From Colwellia sp. (lineage in GTDB: Bacteria > Pseudomonadota > Gammaproteobacteria > Enterobacterales > Alteromonadaceae), in assembly GCF_013215345.1 (NCBI RefSeq), contig NZ_JABSOV010000002.1, forward strand, positions 1 through 64,000: a stretch of 64,000 nucleotides of DNA, written 5' to 3'. Position numbers and translations under genes: made by a program. The notes beneath the pieces are model-generated. The model had not been told where the DNA came from, did not search any database, and saw nothing but the letters and a program-made list of their open reading frames with translations. Each line of letters opens with the position of its first letter. Position 1 is the first letter of the stretch. Positions 46,103 to 56,221 of the stretch are shown here, piece after piece.

Positions 46103-46408
46103 CTAACTGATTTTTATACGTACAATTGACATTACTTCTATATCAAATCCGGCGACAACCTCAGTTTCAGGGTAATAAGTTAAATTGACTCTTTGTCCTT
46201 GCAAGCATTTATAAAGCTTTTTACGTTTGTATTTAAAGGGCACATCTATATTATCTAATATCAGGGTGTTGACTATCCAATCATCACACTCTCGCTGCAC
46301 ATGGGAGCTTACTTTCATATGTTCGCTATGCACCAACTTATCGTGTTTTTTAATAAGTTTCTGAGCGGAATTTTTATTGCTAAGCTTTTTTTTTATTATA
46401 GAAGGCAT
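46103..46408 (-). CDS. hypothetical small basic protein
   Basis: I do not recognise this 101-aa protein. It is Lys-rich at the N-terminus (PSIIKKKLSNKNSAQKLIKKHDKL) and has a compact C-terminal part, with WIVNTLILDNIDVPFKYKRKKLYKCLQGQRVNLTYYPET. There is no signal peptide or membrane helix. The ORF is likely real: it has codon use like its neighbours, an ATG start, and no longer ORF opposite. The gene is divergent from miaE with a 116-bp gap. The ending VMSIVRIKIS looks like a beta strand. Function cannot be told. Confidence 0.6.
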   Translation of the reverse strand: MPSIIKKKLSNKNSAQKLIKKHDKLVHSEHMKVSSHVQRECDDWIVNTLILDNIDVPFKYKRKKLYKCLQGQRVNLTYYPETEVVAGFDIEVMSIVRIKIS

Positions 46409-46524
46409 AAATTTAATCTATGTAAGCTAAAAAACAGATTTTGCTAGTATCTCAAGAAATAGACTTTTAAAATAGGGGGACTGGCATAAATGAACTGCCT
46501 AGTTATATAGAGCTGAGAGAACAG

Positions 46525-47307
46525 ATGACTGAAGTAGAGCAACTATTAACACCGATATTAAAATTTCTATCATGTGAAACACCTGATGCTTGGATAGATG
46601 AAGCGAAGAAAAAAGTAAATTTACCGATCATTCTGCGAGATCATCTTGCCTGTGAGCTTAAAGCCGGGCAAACCGCTATGTTTCTCATTCGAAAATATGC
46701 TATTGATAAAGCCAGTCATAAGATCTTACTGGAATGGTTTGAACCTTATGAAGACTTTTTATATCGAAAGCGAGGTGATTTAGGATCACTTGCCAAGAAA
46801 AATAAGCTATCTAAGGGTCTTTTACCCAAAATTAGTAGCTCTCAAGGTAAGCCAGCTTATAGCCAAGATCTTATTGATAAAATGGTACTGTTAATTAGAG
46901 AAGAGTTGCATCATTTTTATCAAGTATTAGAGATTATGGTTAAACGGGATATTCCTTTTGATGGTCTTACTGCCGGACGTTACGCCAAAGGTATGCTCAA
47001 ACATGTGACAACTTATGAGCCAAATGCGTTAATTGATAAATTGATTATTGGTGCTTACATTGAGGCACGTTCGTGTGAACGTTTCGCGAAATTAGCGCCG
47101 CATTTAGATGATGAGTTGAATAAGTTTTATGTGTCTTTATTACGCTCAGAAGCACGTCATTATCAAGACTATTTAGCTTTAGCAGCACAAGTTGCCGGTG
47201 AGGGGATAGATATTAGCGAGCGTATTGCTTATTTTGCTAAGGTAGAAGCTGAACTTATTTCTAGCCCAGATGAAGACTTTAAATTTCACTCTGGCACGCC
47301 AGTTTAA
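46525..47307 (+). CDS. miaE: tRNA-(ms2io6A)-hydroxylase MiaE
   Basis: MiaE is a non-haem diiron monooxygenase that hydroxylates the isopentenyl chain of ms2i6A37 in tRNA. The 260-aa protein has the diiron ligands of the ferritin-like fold in REELHHFYQVLEIM (Glu, His) and in EARSCERFAKLAP and LRSEARHYQDYLALA. It matches the usual length (about 250-270 aa). It stands alone, convergent with lpxH. Confidence 0.94.
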   Translation: MTEVEQLLTPILKFLSCETPDAWIDEAKKKVNLPIILRDHLACELKAGQTAMFLIRKYAIDKASHKILLEWFEPYEDFLYRKRGDLGSLAKKNKLSKGLLPKISSSQGKPAYSQDLIDKMVLLIREELHHFYQVLEIMVKRDIPFDGLTAGRYAKGMLKHVTTYEPNALIDKLIIGAYIEARSCERFAKLAPHLDDELNKFYVSLLRSEARHYQDYLALAAQVAGEGIDISERIAYFAKVEAELISSPDEDFKFHSGTPV

Positions 47308-47332
47308 GTTATTGGTAACGCTTTAGCGGTTT

Positions 47333-47370
47333 TCGCTTTAACTACATATTGATTGAGAGAGTTAAAGCGA
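47333..47370. terminator. inverted repeat between miaE and lpxH
   Basis: TCGCTTTAACT and AGTTAAAGCGA make a perfect 11-bp stem with a 16-base loop between convergent genes. No strong T-tract follows on either strand, so the terminator role is probable, not certain. Confidence 0.4.
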
Positions 47371-47399
47371 TAAGATAATAGTACTTCTGGGAAGGGTTA

Positions 47400-48146
47400 C
47401 TAAACTAAAGGGTGATTGAGCAATTCAATAGATTCAGGTGTGACTTTTAGCCAAGCACCTTGTTCGTACCAATCACCTAATACTATGCGTTGAGCATTTT
47501 CACCATTCGCCATTATTTCATGTACTGCCGGTCTGTGTGTATGACCATGAATTAATAATTGGCTTTGGTATTGCTCAAGGCATGTAACCACTTCACTTTC
47601 GGTGACATCCATAATTTCTTGCGATTTCACTGCCGTAGCAGCAGCACTTTGTTTTCTATAATTTGCCGCCATTTTTTTACGGATAAATAATGGCAGACTT
47701 TTAACGGCTGTTTGCCACCACCAAGACCGAGATTTTTTTCTAAATACCTGGTAATTAATGTCTCGCGTACATAAGGTGTCGCCATGCATAATGACCACAG
47801 TTTGACCATAAAGCTCGATAGTCTCGATTTCAGGCAGTAGCTGCATTTTTGCTTTTTTAGCGTAAGACTTACCTAGCAGAAAATCTCTATTACCGTGTAT
47901 AAAATAAATTTTTGTGCCTATTTGACTTAGCTTAGTTAGCGCATCGGCAATGGTTTTAAGGTAAGGGCTATCATCATCATCGCCAACCCAAGCTTCAAAT
48001 AAGTCGCCAAGGATATATAGCTTTTCGGCCTCAATGGCATCATCTTTTAAAAAGCGTAAAAAACAGGCCGTTATATCTGGCCTGTTTTCGCATAAATGCA
48101 AATCAGCAATAAAATACGTTATTGCTGATTTAGTTTTGTTAATCAT
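47400..48146 (-). CDS. lpxH: UDP-2,3-diacylglucosamine diphosphatase
   Basis: LpxH cleaves UDP-2,3-diacylglucosamine to lipid X in lipid A synthesis, at the inner face of the membrane. The 248-aa metallophosphoesterase shows the metal-binding blocks in order: ADLHL, GDLFEAWVGDDD, GNRDFLLG, HGDTLCT and HGHTHRP. It is 15 bp downstream of ppiB, on the same strand, so they likely share a transcript, as in other gammaproteobacteria. Confidence 0.97.
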   Translation of the reverse strand: MINKTKSAITYFIADLHLCENRPDITACFLRFLKDDAIEAEKLYILGDLFEAWVGDDDDSPYLKTIADALTKLSQIGTKIYFIHGNRDFLLGKSYAKKAKMQLLPEIETIELYGQTVVIMHGDTLCTRDINYQVFRKKSRSWWWQTAVKSLPLFIRKKMAANYRKQSAAATAVKSQEIMDVTESEVVTCLEQYQSQLLIHGHTHRPAVHEIMANGENAQRIVLGDWYEQGAWLKVTPESIELLNHPLV

Positions 48147-48161
48147 TGTTTGCGGCTAAAC

Positions 48162-48653
48162 TTATTCAACAATTGCTGATTCAATCAAAATGTCATCTTT
48201 TGGTACGTCGCCGTGACCATGATAAGTGCCTGTTTCAACTAAAGCCATTTTATCGACGATATCCATGCCTTCGACAACTTCACCAAATACACAGTAACCC
48301 CAGCCTTGTACATTTTCAGCGGTGAAATCTAAAAAGTCATTATCTGACAAATTGATAAAAAACTGTGCTGATGCTGAATGTGGCTCTTGAGTACGTGCCA
48401 TAGCTAAAGTACCACGTTTATTACTTACACCGTTATTTGCTTCATTTTTGATACTAGCGCGAGATTCTTTTTCTTCTAAACCAGGAGCAAAACCGCCACC
48501 TTGTGCCATAAAACCTTTAATTACACGGTGAAAAATCGTGCCATTGTAGTGACCTTCTTCAACATATTGTTGGAAGTTTTTTGCTGAAACAGGTGCGTTA
48601 TCGAAGTCTAATTCAATTTTAATATCGCCAAGGCTTGTTTTTAATATGATCAT
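48162..48653 (-). CDS. ppiB: peptidyl-prolyl cis-trans isomerase B (cyclophilin)
   Basis: This is a 163-aa cytoplasmic cyclophilin without signal peptide, matching E. coli PpiB (164 aa). The active-site segment is [15 protein letters not shown], followed by [29 protein letters not shown] and [16 protein letters not shown]. It is divergent from cysS across 165 bp and upstream of lpxH. Confidence 0.97.
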   Translation of the reverse strand: MIILKTSLGDIKIELDFDNAPVSAKNFQQYVEEGHYNGTIFHRVIKGFMAQGGGFAPGLEEKESRASIKNEANNGVSNKRGTLAMARTQEPHSASAQFFINLSDNDFLDFTAENVQGWGYCVFGEVVEGMDIVDKMALVETGTYHGHGDVPKDDILIESAIVE

Positions 48654-48818
48654 AATTGTCTCTTGTTTAGTTCTGATGAATTGTTCTGATAAATTAATTG
48701 CGGCAATTGTACGCTAACTTGCTATAAAGTGCATTAGTCTTGGTGATCCTTTAGATTTGTTCAGGTACAATCTACAGCCTAATCAAATGAAAATACTCAG
48801 TAGGAGTCATAAAATATC

Positions 48819-50228
48819 ATGTTGCAGATTTACAACACCTTAAGTCGTCAAAAAGAAACCTTTACACCAATTAATCCAGGTAAAGTAGGCTTATATGTTT
48901 GTGGTTGCACAGTTTATGACTTATGCCATATTGGTCACGGTCGCACCTACATTAGCTTTGATAATATTGCCCGTTACTTACGATTTTCTGGGTATGAGGT
49001 GAATTATGTGCGCAACATCACCGATGTTGAAGACAAGATTATTAATCGTGCCCATGAAAATAATGAATCACCTGAAGCATTAACTGAGCGTACCATTGCC
49101 GCAATGCATCAAGACTTTGATGCCCTCAATATGGTTCGACCGGACTTGGAACCGAGAGTAACCACGCATATGGACGAAATCATTACTATGATTGAAACCT
49201 TAGTGGCGAAGGAGCATGCTTATGTTGCCGGTGCTAACGTTAAATCTACCGGGCAGGGTGATGTCTTGTTTGATGTCTCTAGTTATGCGGATTACGGCAA
49301 ACTAAGTGGCCAAAACCTTGAGCAATTACAATCGGGTTCACGCGTAGAAGTTGATCAGTATAAACATAACCCGCTTGATTTCGTCTTATGGAAATCGGCT
49401 AAATCTGGGGAGCCTAGTTGGTCATCTCCTTGGGGAGAGGGTCGTCCTGGTTGGCATATTGAATGTTCGGCGATGAACGCGAAAGAGCTTGGTCATCATT
49501 TTGATATTCATGGCGGCGGCTCTGATTTAACTTTTCCTCATCATGAAAATGAAATTGCGCAAAGTTGTTGTGCCCTTGATACACCCTACGTAAATTATTG
49601 GATTCACACAGGTATGGTGCAGGTCGATCAAGAAAAAATGTCTAAGTCATTAGGTAATTTTTTCACTATACGTGATGTATTAACTCAATATGATGCCGAA
49701 ACGGTACGATTTTTCTTAACGACAGGGCATTATCGCAGTCAATTAAATTATTCCACCGATAACTTAACGCAAGCGAGATCGTCAGTAGAGCGAATTTACA
49801 CTTCGCTACGTGATGTAAATATCCCAAGTAATCATGTGTTAGATAAAGATTTAAGTTTTGTTAAGCAATTTTGCCAAGCAATGGATGATGACTTTAACAC
49901 CCCACAAGCATTAGCAGTGTTTTTTGAAATATCGAAAGAGTTGAATGTTGCTAAAGCTGCCAATAATGAAGCCTTAGCTGGCGAATTGGCGGCAACATTA
50001 GTTGCTCTTGGTGATATTGTTGGTTTATTACAGCTTGACCCTGCCGCTTTCTTGCAAGGTGACAATGATAATGACGAAGTGGCTGAAATTGAGGCACTTA
50101 TTGTCCAACGCAATCAAGCACGGATTGATAAAGATTGGGCACTTGCAGATGACGCTCGTGACAAACTTAATGCGATGAATATTGTGTTAGAAGATAGCGC
50201 CGGTAAAACAACATGGCGTAAAGCTTAA
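48819..50228 (+). CDS. cysS: cysteinyl-tRNA synthetase
   Basis: CysS is a class I aminoacyl-tRNA synthetase that charges tRNA-Cys. Residues 37-40 are HIGH ([12 protein letters not shown]), Cys28 is the first zinc ligand, and KMSKSLGNF is the second class I signature. The central WHIECSAMN and [18 protein letters not shown] segments carry the remaining zinc ligands. At 469 aa (E. coli 461) it is complete. AGGAG lies upstream of the ATG. It ends at a terminator shared with the convergent folD. Confidence 0.98.
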   Translation: MLQIYNTLSRQKETFTPINPGKVGLYVCGCTVYDLCHIGHGRTYISFDNIARYLRFSGYEVNYVRNITDVEDKIINRAHENNESPEALTERTIAAMHQDFDALNMVRPDLEPRVTTHMDEIITMIETLVAKEHAYVAGANVKSTGQGDVLFDVSSYADYGKLSGQNLEQLQSGSRVEVDQYKHNPLDFVLWKSAKSGEPSWSSPWGEGRPGWHIECSAMNAKELGHHFDIHGGGSDLTFPHHENEIAQSCCALDTPYVNYWIHTGMVQVDQEKMSKSLGNFFTIRDVLTQYDAETVRFFLTTGHYRSQLNYSTDNLTQARSSVERIYTSLRDVNIPSNHVLDKDLSFVKQFCQAMDDDFNTPQALAVFFEISKELNVAKAANNEALAGELAATLVALGDIVGLLQLDPAAFLQGDNDNDEVAEIEALIVQRNQARIDKDWALADDARDKLNAMNIVLEDSAGKTTWRKA

Positions 50229-50297
50229 AAGAACTTTAGTGTTGATACATACTGCACTAAGCTACGAATATTATGCATTAAGTAATTATTAAGTAAC

Positions 50298-50334
50298 AAA
50301 AAGGGTGAACACTGAAAGGTGTTCACCCTTTTTT
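50298..50334. terminator. bidirectional terminator between cysS and folD
   Basis: AAAAAGGGTGAACAC and GTGTTCACCCTTTTTT form a perfect stem around TGAAAG, with T-tracts on both strands. Confidence 0.94.
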
Positions 50335-50399
50335 ATCTCTAAGCTTAAGTCTAAGTGTTTAATAAGTACGCTTTATTTTTTAGGCTTTAAAGCGAGTTA

Positions 50400-51254
50400 T
50401 TATTGAGTCGCTTGTTCACATGCAATCAAAGTATTCTCAATTAAGCTGGCTACTGTCATTGGGCCAACGCCACCAGGCACTGGTGTGATAAATGCGGCTT
50501 TTTCTTTAGCAACATTAAATTCAACATCACCCACTAATTTACCGTTATCTAGGCGGTTAATACCTACATCTATCACTATCGCGCCTTCTTTAATCCATTC
50601 ACCAGGGATAAAGCCAGGTTTGCCAACGGCTACCACAATAAGGTCTGCGTTTCGTACTTTACCTTCTAAGTCTTTGGTAAAGCGATGCGCTGTTGTTACC
50701 GTGCACTTGGCTAGTAAAAGCTCTAAGCCCATAGGTCGACCGACAATGTTTGAGGCGCCAACAACAAGTGCATCTAGACCTCTAGGGTCGATACCAGTAG
50801 ATTCAATTAAGCTGATGATGCCTTTTGGTGTGCAGGGTCTTAGGCCAGGTTGTCTTAATACTAATTTACCGACATTAGATGGATGAAAGCCGTCAACATC
50901 TTTAAGTGGATTGATGTGCTCGATAATTAAATCAGAATTTAATGTTGCAGGTAAAGGAAGTTGCACTAAAATTCCATCAATAGAATCATCGTTATTTAAT
51001 TCACTTACTAAGGCTAGTAATTCTTGCTCTGACGTTGTTATAGGTAAGTCATAAGAGCGGGAAACAAAACCAACTTCTTCACAGGCTTTACGTTTACTAC
51101 CAACATAAACCTGTGACGCAGCATCACAACCAACAAGAATCACGGCTAAACCAGGTGCTCTTAGGCCTTTACTAATACGTAAGCTAACTTTTTCTTTAAC
51201 TGAATCTCTAAGTTGTTTGGCAATTACTTTGCCATCGATCAATGATGCTGTCAT
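50400..51254 (-). CDS. folD: methylenetetrahydrofolate dehydrogenase/cyclohydrolase
   Basis: FolD interconverts methylene-, methenyl- and formyl-tetrahydrofolate, using NADP. The 284-aa protein carries the family marks [22 protein letters not shown] (with the catalytic Lys), [36 protein letters not shown] in the NADP fold, and the C-terminal [13 protein letters not shown]. coli FolD is 288 aa. It is convergent with cysS, a common pairing. Confidence 0.98.
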   Translation of the reverse strand: MTASLIDGKVIAKQLRDSVKEKVSLRISKGLRAPGLAVILVGCDAASQVYVGSKRKACEEVGFVSRSYDLPITTSEQELLALVSELNNDDSIDGILVQLPLPATLNSDLIIEHINPLKDVDGFHPSNVGKLVLRQPGLRPCTPKGIISLIESTGIDPRGLDALVVGASNIVGRPMGLELLLAKCTVTTAHRFTKDLEGKVRNADLIVVAVGKPGFIPGEWIKEGAIVIDVGINRLDNGKLVGDVEFNVAKEKAAFITPVPGGVGPMTVASLIENTLIACEQATQ

Positions 51255-51829
51255 AACTCTACTATTAGCCTTGGTTTAAGTAATAAAAAAACACGGTTAT
51301 TTTGCCACAAACTACACCCGTATTGTAGGTTTACTTTACTTAACATTACCTCAAGATAAGTAGCGTTACATAAATGAGTTAATTTCTATTGGCATTGTTA
51401 GTATTGTATACAATAGTCAGCTGATATATAGATCAGAGCGTTTTTGTGAAATTAAGAATGAGTAAAGGTGACATATTTATTTAATAGACAATACTGAGTC
51501 ATTACACAGACAACTTAATTAAATATCACACTAGGCGTAAGGAAGAGGTACCTCCATTGTTTCCCTACTAATAAGAACATTAATAATCTTGGCTTAAGTT
51601 AACTTAATAAGCTAAATGTTTTTTATATAAAGTGGAAATGATTTTAGTTGAAAATCAGGTCAAATAAGCGAGTAAATCACAGTCGCTAGCTGAACAATTC
51701 AACGACTTGTGTTAAAAACGACCGAACGGCATTTTTTTTATAAAAAAGGTTTGACTGAGGCTAAGCAACTCGGTAATATCCGCATCCGTTGAAACGAGGT
51801 GATTTATTACTTGTTGAAACAGCATAAAT
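51255..51829. other. intergenic region between folD and tRNA-Pro
   Basis: No gene can be supported in these 575 bp; the short ORF at 51712-51900 is the antisense of the tRNA. The right end holds the tRNA promoter. Confidence 0.5.
51751..51779 (+). promoter_or_regulatory. sigma-70 promoter of tRNA-Pro
   Basis: TTGACT and TAATAT are separated by 17 bases, followed by a GC-containing discriminator (CCGCATCCG), as is usual for stable RNA promoters under stringent control. The tRNA begins about 50 bp downstream. Confidence 0.8.
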
Positions 51830-51906
51830 CGGTGATTAGCGCAGCTTGGTAGCGCACTTGGTTTGGGTCCAAGGGGTCGCAAGTTCGAATCTTGCATCAC
51901 CGACCA
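51830..51906 (+). tRNA. tRNA-Pro (UGG)
   Basis: This 77-nt gene has acceptor arms CGGTGAT/ATCACCG, a D arm, an anticodon stem CTTGG/CCAAG with loop TTTGGGT (anticodon TGG), a T arm with GTTCGAATC, and an encoded CCA. The UGG anticodon can read all four proline codons once modified. It is single, not part of a tRNA cluster, and precedes the tig gene by about 600 bp. No integrase or repeated tRNA end is present, so it is not an obvious island border. Confidence 0.97.
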
Positions 51907-52086
51907 CTTTATTCTCTCTTTGTCATTCTGAAAATCCTCAATTTAATATTCAATACTGCCTAGCCTGCTTAAAATTTATAATTCTACTTGTTTTGTTATT
52001 TATAGCGGAAGCTAAAAAGTTGTTGTACACCTACTTGTTATACCTAAATCCTTATCCTGAGCGCGACTGTGCTCTGCTTTCTATTT

Positions 52087-52244
52087 ATACCAATTCCATA
52101 AATTATTGCCCACTTGTGTTGGTTAAAATACTCCAAGGTGGCGTTGCTCTCAATCCCAATAGCCAGCTATTGCTCAATCAAGCGCCTTGCCCTGATTTAT
52201 TTTCCCTACTCACAACAAGATCACAAACTTAATGTAAATGGTAT
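52087..52244. repeat. MITE-like intergenic repeat, copy 2 (inverted)
   Basis: The ends are ATACCAATTCCATAAATT and the complement of AATGTAAATGGTAT. Read on the minus strand, the core has GGCAAGGC, TTGATTGA, an AATAGC/GCTATT hairpin, GATTGA and CAACGC. This is the same order as in copy 1 at 2841..3116 (GGCAAGGC, TTGATTGA, ATAA/TTAT hairpin, ATCAA, AACGC). Copy 2 is shorter, 158 against 276 bp. Confidence 0.72.
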
Positions 52245-52369
52245 TACTATGAAATGGCTAAGATCTTTCATCGATAAAATTACCCTTATGGCAAAAGTCA
52301 AACTTTGCACAAATGATAGTCAATAGTACTGAATTATTGACAATTTATACATAGGTTAAAACTTACACC

Positions 52370-52398
52370 TTGCAACTTTTTTTTTGCCTCGCTATAAT
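52370..52398 (+). promoter_or_regulatory. sigma-70 promoter of tig
   Basis: TTGCAA and a perfect TATAAT are separated by 17 bases. The ATG of tig lies about 120 bp downstream. Confidence 0.75.
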
Positions 52399-52518
52399 TT
52401 GGCGTCATATTTTTGTAACAGGGCATCATTTTGTCACAAATTTGGTAAGTTTTATCAAATGTGTTGGCTATTAATTGGTGCGTAAAAAGCGTAGTACGCT
52501 AATTTTTGAGGTATTTAA

Positions 52519-53826
52519 ATGCAAGTTTCAGTTGAGACTACACAAGGTTTGGAACGTCGTCTGACTATTTCTGTTCCTGCTGAGAAAGTAGATGTAGAAG
52601 TTAAGAATCGTCTTCGTCAAATTAGTAAAACACAGCGTATTGACGGTTTCCGTCCGGGTAAAGTGCCAGCATCAGTAATTCAGAAGCGCTATGGTAAATC
52701 AGTACGTCAAGAAGTTGCTGGTGAGCTTATGCAGCGTAACTTTGTTGATGCTATTGTTGCAGAAAAAATCAATCCTGCCGGTCGTCCTTCATTTGTTGCT
52801 AAAAGCAATGAAGATGGCAAAGCACTAGAATTTGAAGCAACTTTTGAAGTGTATCCTGAAGTTGAACTAAAAGATTTAGATAAAATCGCTATTGAACGTC
52901 CACAAGTAGACGTGACTGATGCTGATTTAGATGAAATGTTTGTTACGCTACAAAAGCAACACCAAACATGGAAAGAAAACAAACGCAAAACTAAAAAAGG
53001 CGATAAGTTAACACTTGATTTCACTGGTCGTGTCGACGGTGAAGACTTTGACGGTGGTAAAGCTGAAGGTTTTGAATTAGAACTAGGCGCTGGTCGTATG
53101 ATCCCTGGTTTTGAGAAAGAAGTAACTGGCATGAAAGCTGGTGACGAAAAAACTATCAAGGTAACTTTCCCTGAAGATTACCATGCTGAAAACCTAAAAG
53201 GTAAAGAAGCTGAGTTTGATATCGTTGTTCATAAAACTGAAGGTCCTGAACTGCCAGAAATCAATGAAGAGTTTGCAAAGCTTTTCGGTATTGAAGAAGG
53301 TGGCGTTGAAGCTTTACGTGCTGAAGTAAGCAAAAACATGGCACGTGAACTAACACAAGCGGTTAAAGCTAAAGTTAAAACACAAGTTCTTGATGGCTTA
53401 TTAGCTGGACATGCGGTTGACTTACCTTCAGCACTTGTTACTCAAGAAGTGGATGTTTTACGTCAACAAGCGATGCAACGTTTCAAAGGCCAAATGGACC
53501 CTAAGAACTTGCCACAACTTCCAGCTGAAATGTTTACTGAACAAGCTGAACGTCGTGTTAAAATCGGTTTACTTTTAGGTGAAGTAATTAAAGTCAATGA
53601 ACTTAAAGTTGATGAAACTAAAGTTAATGAATTAATTGCGTCTGCGGCTTCTGCTTATGAAGATCCTAAAGAAGTTGTTGAATACTACGCTAACAATAAA
53701 GAGCTTATGCAACAGATGCAAAATGTTGCATTAGAAGAACAAGCGGTTGAGATTTTAGTTGAAAAAGCTAACGTTTCGGATAAAAAAGCTAGCTTCAACG
53801 ACATAATGAACCCAGAAGCGAAGTAA
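52519..53826 (+). CDS. tig: trigger factor
   Basis: Trigger factor is the ribosome-bound chaperone with prolyl isomerase activity. The 435-aa protein has the N-terminal ribosome-docking signature [16 protein letters not shown], a central FKBP-type domain ([41 protein letters not shown]) and a long helical C-terminal domain. Length is typical (E. coli 432). A GAGG ribosome binding site precedes the ATG. clpP and clpX follow in the standard order. Confidence 0.98.
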   Translation: MQVSVETTQGLERRLTISVPAEKVDVEVKNRLRQISKTQRIDGFRPGKVPASVIQKRYGKSVRQEVAGELMQRNFVDAIVAEKINPAGRPSFVAKSNEDGKALEFEATFEVYPEVELKDLDKIAIERPQVDVTDADLDEMFVTLQKQHQTWKENKRKTKKGDKLTLDFTGRVDGEDFDGGKAEGFELELGAGRMIPGFEKEVTGMKAGDEKTIKVTFPEDYHAENLKGKEAEFDIVVHKTEGPELPEINEEFAKLFGIEEGGVEALRAEVSKNMARELTQAVKAKVKTQVLDGLLAGHAVDLPSALVTQEVDVLRQQAMQRFKGQMDPKNLPQLPAEMFTEQAERRVKIGLLLGEVIKVNELKVDETKVNELIASAASAYEDPKEVVEYYANNKELMQQMQNVALEEQAVEILVEKANVSDKKASFNDIMNPEAK

Positions 53827-53871
53827 TTTTAAGTAAAGCTGAAGTTTATCGTCTTTAAAGTTAATTTTGCA

Positions 53872-53900
53872 TTGACAATAGACTCAGCAATCGCTTAAAT
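53872..53900 (+). promoter_or_regulatory. sigma-70 promoter of clpP
   Basis: A perfect TTGACA is followed after 17 bases by TTAAAT. The tig terminator hairpin starts 3 bases downstream, so the transcript would begin at or inside that hairpin. Confidence 0.55.
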
Positions 53901-53902
53901 TT

Positions 53903-53935
53903 AATGGCTTGTATGGCAACATACAGGCCATTTTT
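53903..53935 (+). terminator. tig terminator
   Basis: ATGGC-TGTATG and CATACA-GCCAT pair (one mismatch) around GCAA, followed by five T residues. Confidence 0.8.
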
Positions 53936-53958
53936 ATTTATTAAGGGAAGGTATACTC

Positions 53959-54633
53959 TTGTTTAACTCTCAAATTGGTTCTCAAATTACATCACAAAGT
54001 TCATCTCCGGTTTCATCACAAAGCAGTGCAACAGGTATTGAAAGCGCGTTAGTACCTATGGTTGTTGAGCAAACCCCTAAAGGTGAGCGTTCATATGATA
54101 TCTACTCAAGGCTGTTAAAAGAGCGTGTAATCTTCCTTTGTGGTCAAGTTGAAGATCATATGGCTAACTTGATTATTGCGCAGTTATTATATTTGGAGTC
54201 AGAGAGTCCAGATAAAGATATTTTTCTCTACATAAATTCACCTGGTGGTTCAGTAACCGCAGGTATGGCAATTTATGACACGATGAAATTTATTAAACCT
54301 AATATCAGCACAGTTTGTATTGGCCAAGCGGCAAGTATGGGTGCGTTTTTATTATCAGGTGGTGAAAAAGGCAAACGCTATTGTTTACCAAATGCACGAG
54401 TAATGATTCATCAGCCGCTTGGTGGTTTCCAAGGCCAAGCATCTGATTTTGAAATTCATGCGAAAGAAATATTATTTATAAAAGATAAACTTAACGGTTT
54501 AATGGCTGAGCATACCGGTCAAACGCTAGAGAAAGTTTCTCAAGATACAGACAGAGATAATTTCTTAAGTGCAGAAGCAGCAGTTGAATATGGATTAGTT
54601 GACTCCATATTAGAACAACGTAACGATAAATAG
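53959..54633 (+). CDS. clpP: ATP-dependent Clp protease proteolytic subunit
   Basis: ClpP is the serine protease ring that degrades substrates fed by ClpX or ClpA. Catalytic Ser126 (GQAASMGAF), His151 (MIHQPLGG) and Asp near 200 (DTDRDNF) are present. The start codon is TTG, with GGAAGG eight bases upstream, giving 224 aa. The N-terminal pre-region is Ser/Gln-rich ([12 protein letters not shown]) and longer than in E. coli (207 aa); such a leader is removed by self-processing in the family. clpX begins 75 bp after the stop. Confidence 0.97.
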   Translation: MFNSQIGSQITSQSSSPVSSQSSATGIESALVPMVVEQTPKGERSYDIYSRLLKERVIFLCGQVEDHMANLIIAQLLYLESESPDKDIFLYINSPGGSVTAGMAIYDTMKFIKPNISTVCIGQAASMGAFLLSGGEKGKRYCLPNARVMIHQPLGGFQGQASDFEIHAKEILFIKDKLNGLMAEHTGQTLEKVSQDTDRDNFLSAEAAVEYGLVDSILEQRNDK

Positions 54634-54708
54634 GAATTCGGTGTATACTTAGCGGTGTAGATTGAGAATTAAATGGATTTATTGGTATTAAAAGTTTAGA
54701 GGTAGGGC

Positions 54709-55983
54709 ATGACCGATATTAAAAGTGGTGGCGATAATGGTAAATTACTTTACTGCTCATTTTGTGGCAAAAGCCAACATGAAGTACGTAAATTAATTGC
54801 TGGTCCATCAGTCTTTGTTTGTGATGAATGTGTAGAACTGTGTAATGACATTATTCGCGAAGAAATTTCTGAAATTTCGCCAAAAGAAAGTAAAGAAGCA
54901 TTACCTTCTCCTATCGAAATCCGGGAAAAGCTTGATGACTATGTTATTGGTCAGGATCACGCGAAAAAAGTATTAGCGGTTGCCGTTTATAATCACTATA
55001 AACGTCTACGTAAAGGTGATAACCACAACGGTGTTGAACTGGGTAAAAGTAACATCTTACTTATTGGGCCAACAGGGAGTGGTAAAACGTTATTAGCACA
55101 AACCCTTGCCCGTTTACTTGATGTGCCATTTACTATGGCAGATGCAACTACGCTAACCGAAGCTGGTTATGTTGGTGAAGATGTAGAGAACATCATTCAA
55201 AAGCTATTACAAAAATGTGATTACGACGTCGAGAAAGCTGAACGTGGTATTGTTTACATTGATGAGATTGATAAGATTTCTCGTAAATCTGATAACCCTT
55301 CAATTACCCGTGATGTTTCAGGTGAAGGTGTACAACAAGCGTTATTAAAGCTTATTGAAGGCACTGTCGCTTCAGTACCGCCTCAAGGTGGTCGTAAACA
55401 TCCACAACAAGAATTTTTACAAGTAGATACTTCTAAAATTCTATTTATTTGTGGTGGAGCCTTTTCAGGTTTAGATAAAGTTGTTGAGCAACGTAATCAT
55501 ACGGGTACTGGCATTGGTTTTGGCGCGGAAGTCCGTGGTAAAGATCAACAGAAATCATTAACCGATCATTTAGCGGAAGTTGAGCCACAAGATTTAGTTA
55601 AATATGGTTTAATTCCAGAGTTTATTGGTCGTTTACCGGTTTTAGCAACATTAACTGAACTGGATGAAGAAGCACTTATTCAAATATTGCAAGAGCCTAA
55701 AAATGCCCTGACGAAGCAGTTTTCTGCATTATTTGATATGGAAGACGTTGAGCTAGAGTTCAGAACTGATGCTTTGCATGCTATTGCTCGTAAAGCAATG
55801 GACAGGAAGACCGGTGCTCGTGGTTTACGCTCTATTGTAGAAGCGGTTTTACTTGATACCATGTATGAATTACCTTCAATGGAAAATGTCAGTAAAATTG
55901 TCGTTGATGAAAATACCATTAAAGGTGAGAGTAAGCCGATTGTTATTTATGACAGTAAGCAAGATAAAGCTGCTTCTGAGTAA
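54709..55983 (+). CDS. clpX: Clp protease ATP-binding subunit ClpX
   Basis: ClpX is the AAA+ unfoldase that recognises degrons, including the tmRNA tag, and feeds ClpP. The 424-aa protein has an N-terminal zinc-binding domain (Cys16, Cys19, Cys38, Cys41), Walker A GPTGSGKT, Walker [11 protein letters not shown], a pore loop ([10 protein letters not shown]) and the ClpP-binding IGF loop ([11 protein letters not shown]). E. coli ClpX is 424 aa. A palindromic terminator follows. Confidence 0.99.
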   Translation: MTDIKSGGDNGKLLYCSFCGKSQHEVRKLIAGPSVFVCDECVELCNDIIREEISEISPKESKEALPSPIEIREKLDDYVIGQDHAKKVLAVAVYNHYKRLRKGDNHNGVELGKSNILLIGPTGSGKTLLAQTLARLLDVPFTMADATTLTEAGYVGEDVENIIQKLLQKCDYDVEKAERGIVYIDEIDKISRKSDNPSITRDVSGEGVQQALLKLIEGTVASVPPQGGRKHPQQEFLQVDTSKILFICGGAFSGLDKVVEQRNHTGTGIGFGAEVRGKDQQKSLTDHLAEVEPQDLVKYGLIPEFIGRLPVLATLTELDEEALIQILQEPKNALTKQFSALFDMEDVELEFRTDALHAIARKAMDRKTGARGLRSIVEAVLLDTMYELPSMENVSKIVVDENTIKGESKPIVIYDSKQDKAASE

Positions 55984-56018
55984 TTTGTAACACGGTTATA
56001 TCACTAGGTAAAAACTAT

Positions 56019-56075
56019 TAGCCTCAAGCAGTAAGTAATTATTAATAATAATTACTTACTGCTTGAGGCTTTTTT
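56019..56075 (+). terminator. clpX terminator
   Basis: An unusually long perfect palindrome, AGCCTCAAGCAGTAAGTAAT and its complement, of about 25 bp per arm, is followed by T residues. The long stem could also work on the minus strand, though the A-tract there is short. Confidence 0.9.
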
Positions 56076-56125
56076 GATCTTAGCAATAATAAATATAGGC
56101 TTTGGCGCTTTATTTTTTATCTATT

Positions 56126-56153
56126 GTTGAAAGTTAACAGCCTAGCCCCATAT
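56126..56153 (+). promoter_or_regulatory. sigma-32 heat-shock promoter of lon
   Basis: GTTGAA (continuing A) and CCCCATAT are separated by 14 bases, matching the RpoH consensus and the spacing seen at grpE and dnaK. It lies about 70 bp upstream of the lon start codon. Confidence 0.85.
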
Positions 56154-56221
56154 AGTTTCTATAGCTTTATTTTATTTATTAATTTTCTATCAATTAAAAC
56201 AATTCCCGAGAAGAGTAGCCA

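Larger units (their letters stand above)
51907..52518. other. intergenic region between tRNA-Pro and tig
   Basis: No real gene was found in these 612 bp: the ORF at 51846-52232 begins inside the tRNA and runs through a repeat. It contains MITE-like copy 2 and the tig promoter. I see no clear terminator for the tRNA. Confidence 0.5.

Noticed and set aside
51830-51906. tRNA-Pro as a genomic island attachment site
   Set aside because: No integrase is nearby and I see no repeated tRNA 3' end; downstream genes are core genes.
51846-52232. 128-aa ORF after tRNA-Pro
   Set aside because: It starts inside the tRNA gene and runs through MITE-like copy 2; there is no ribosome binding site.
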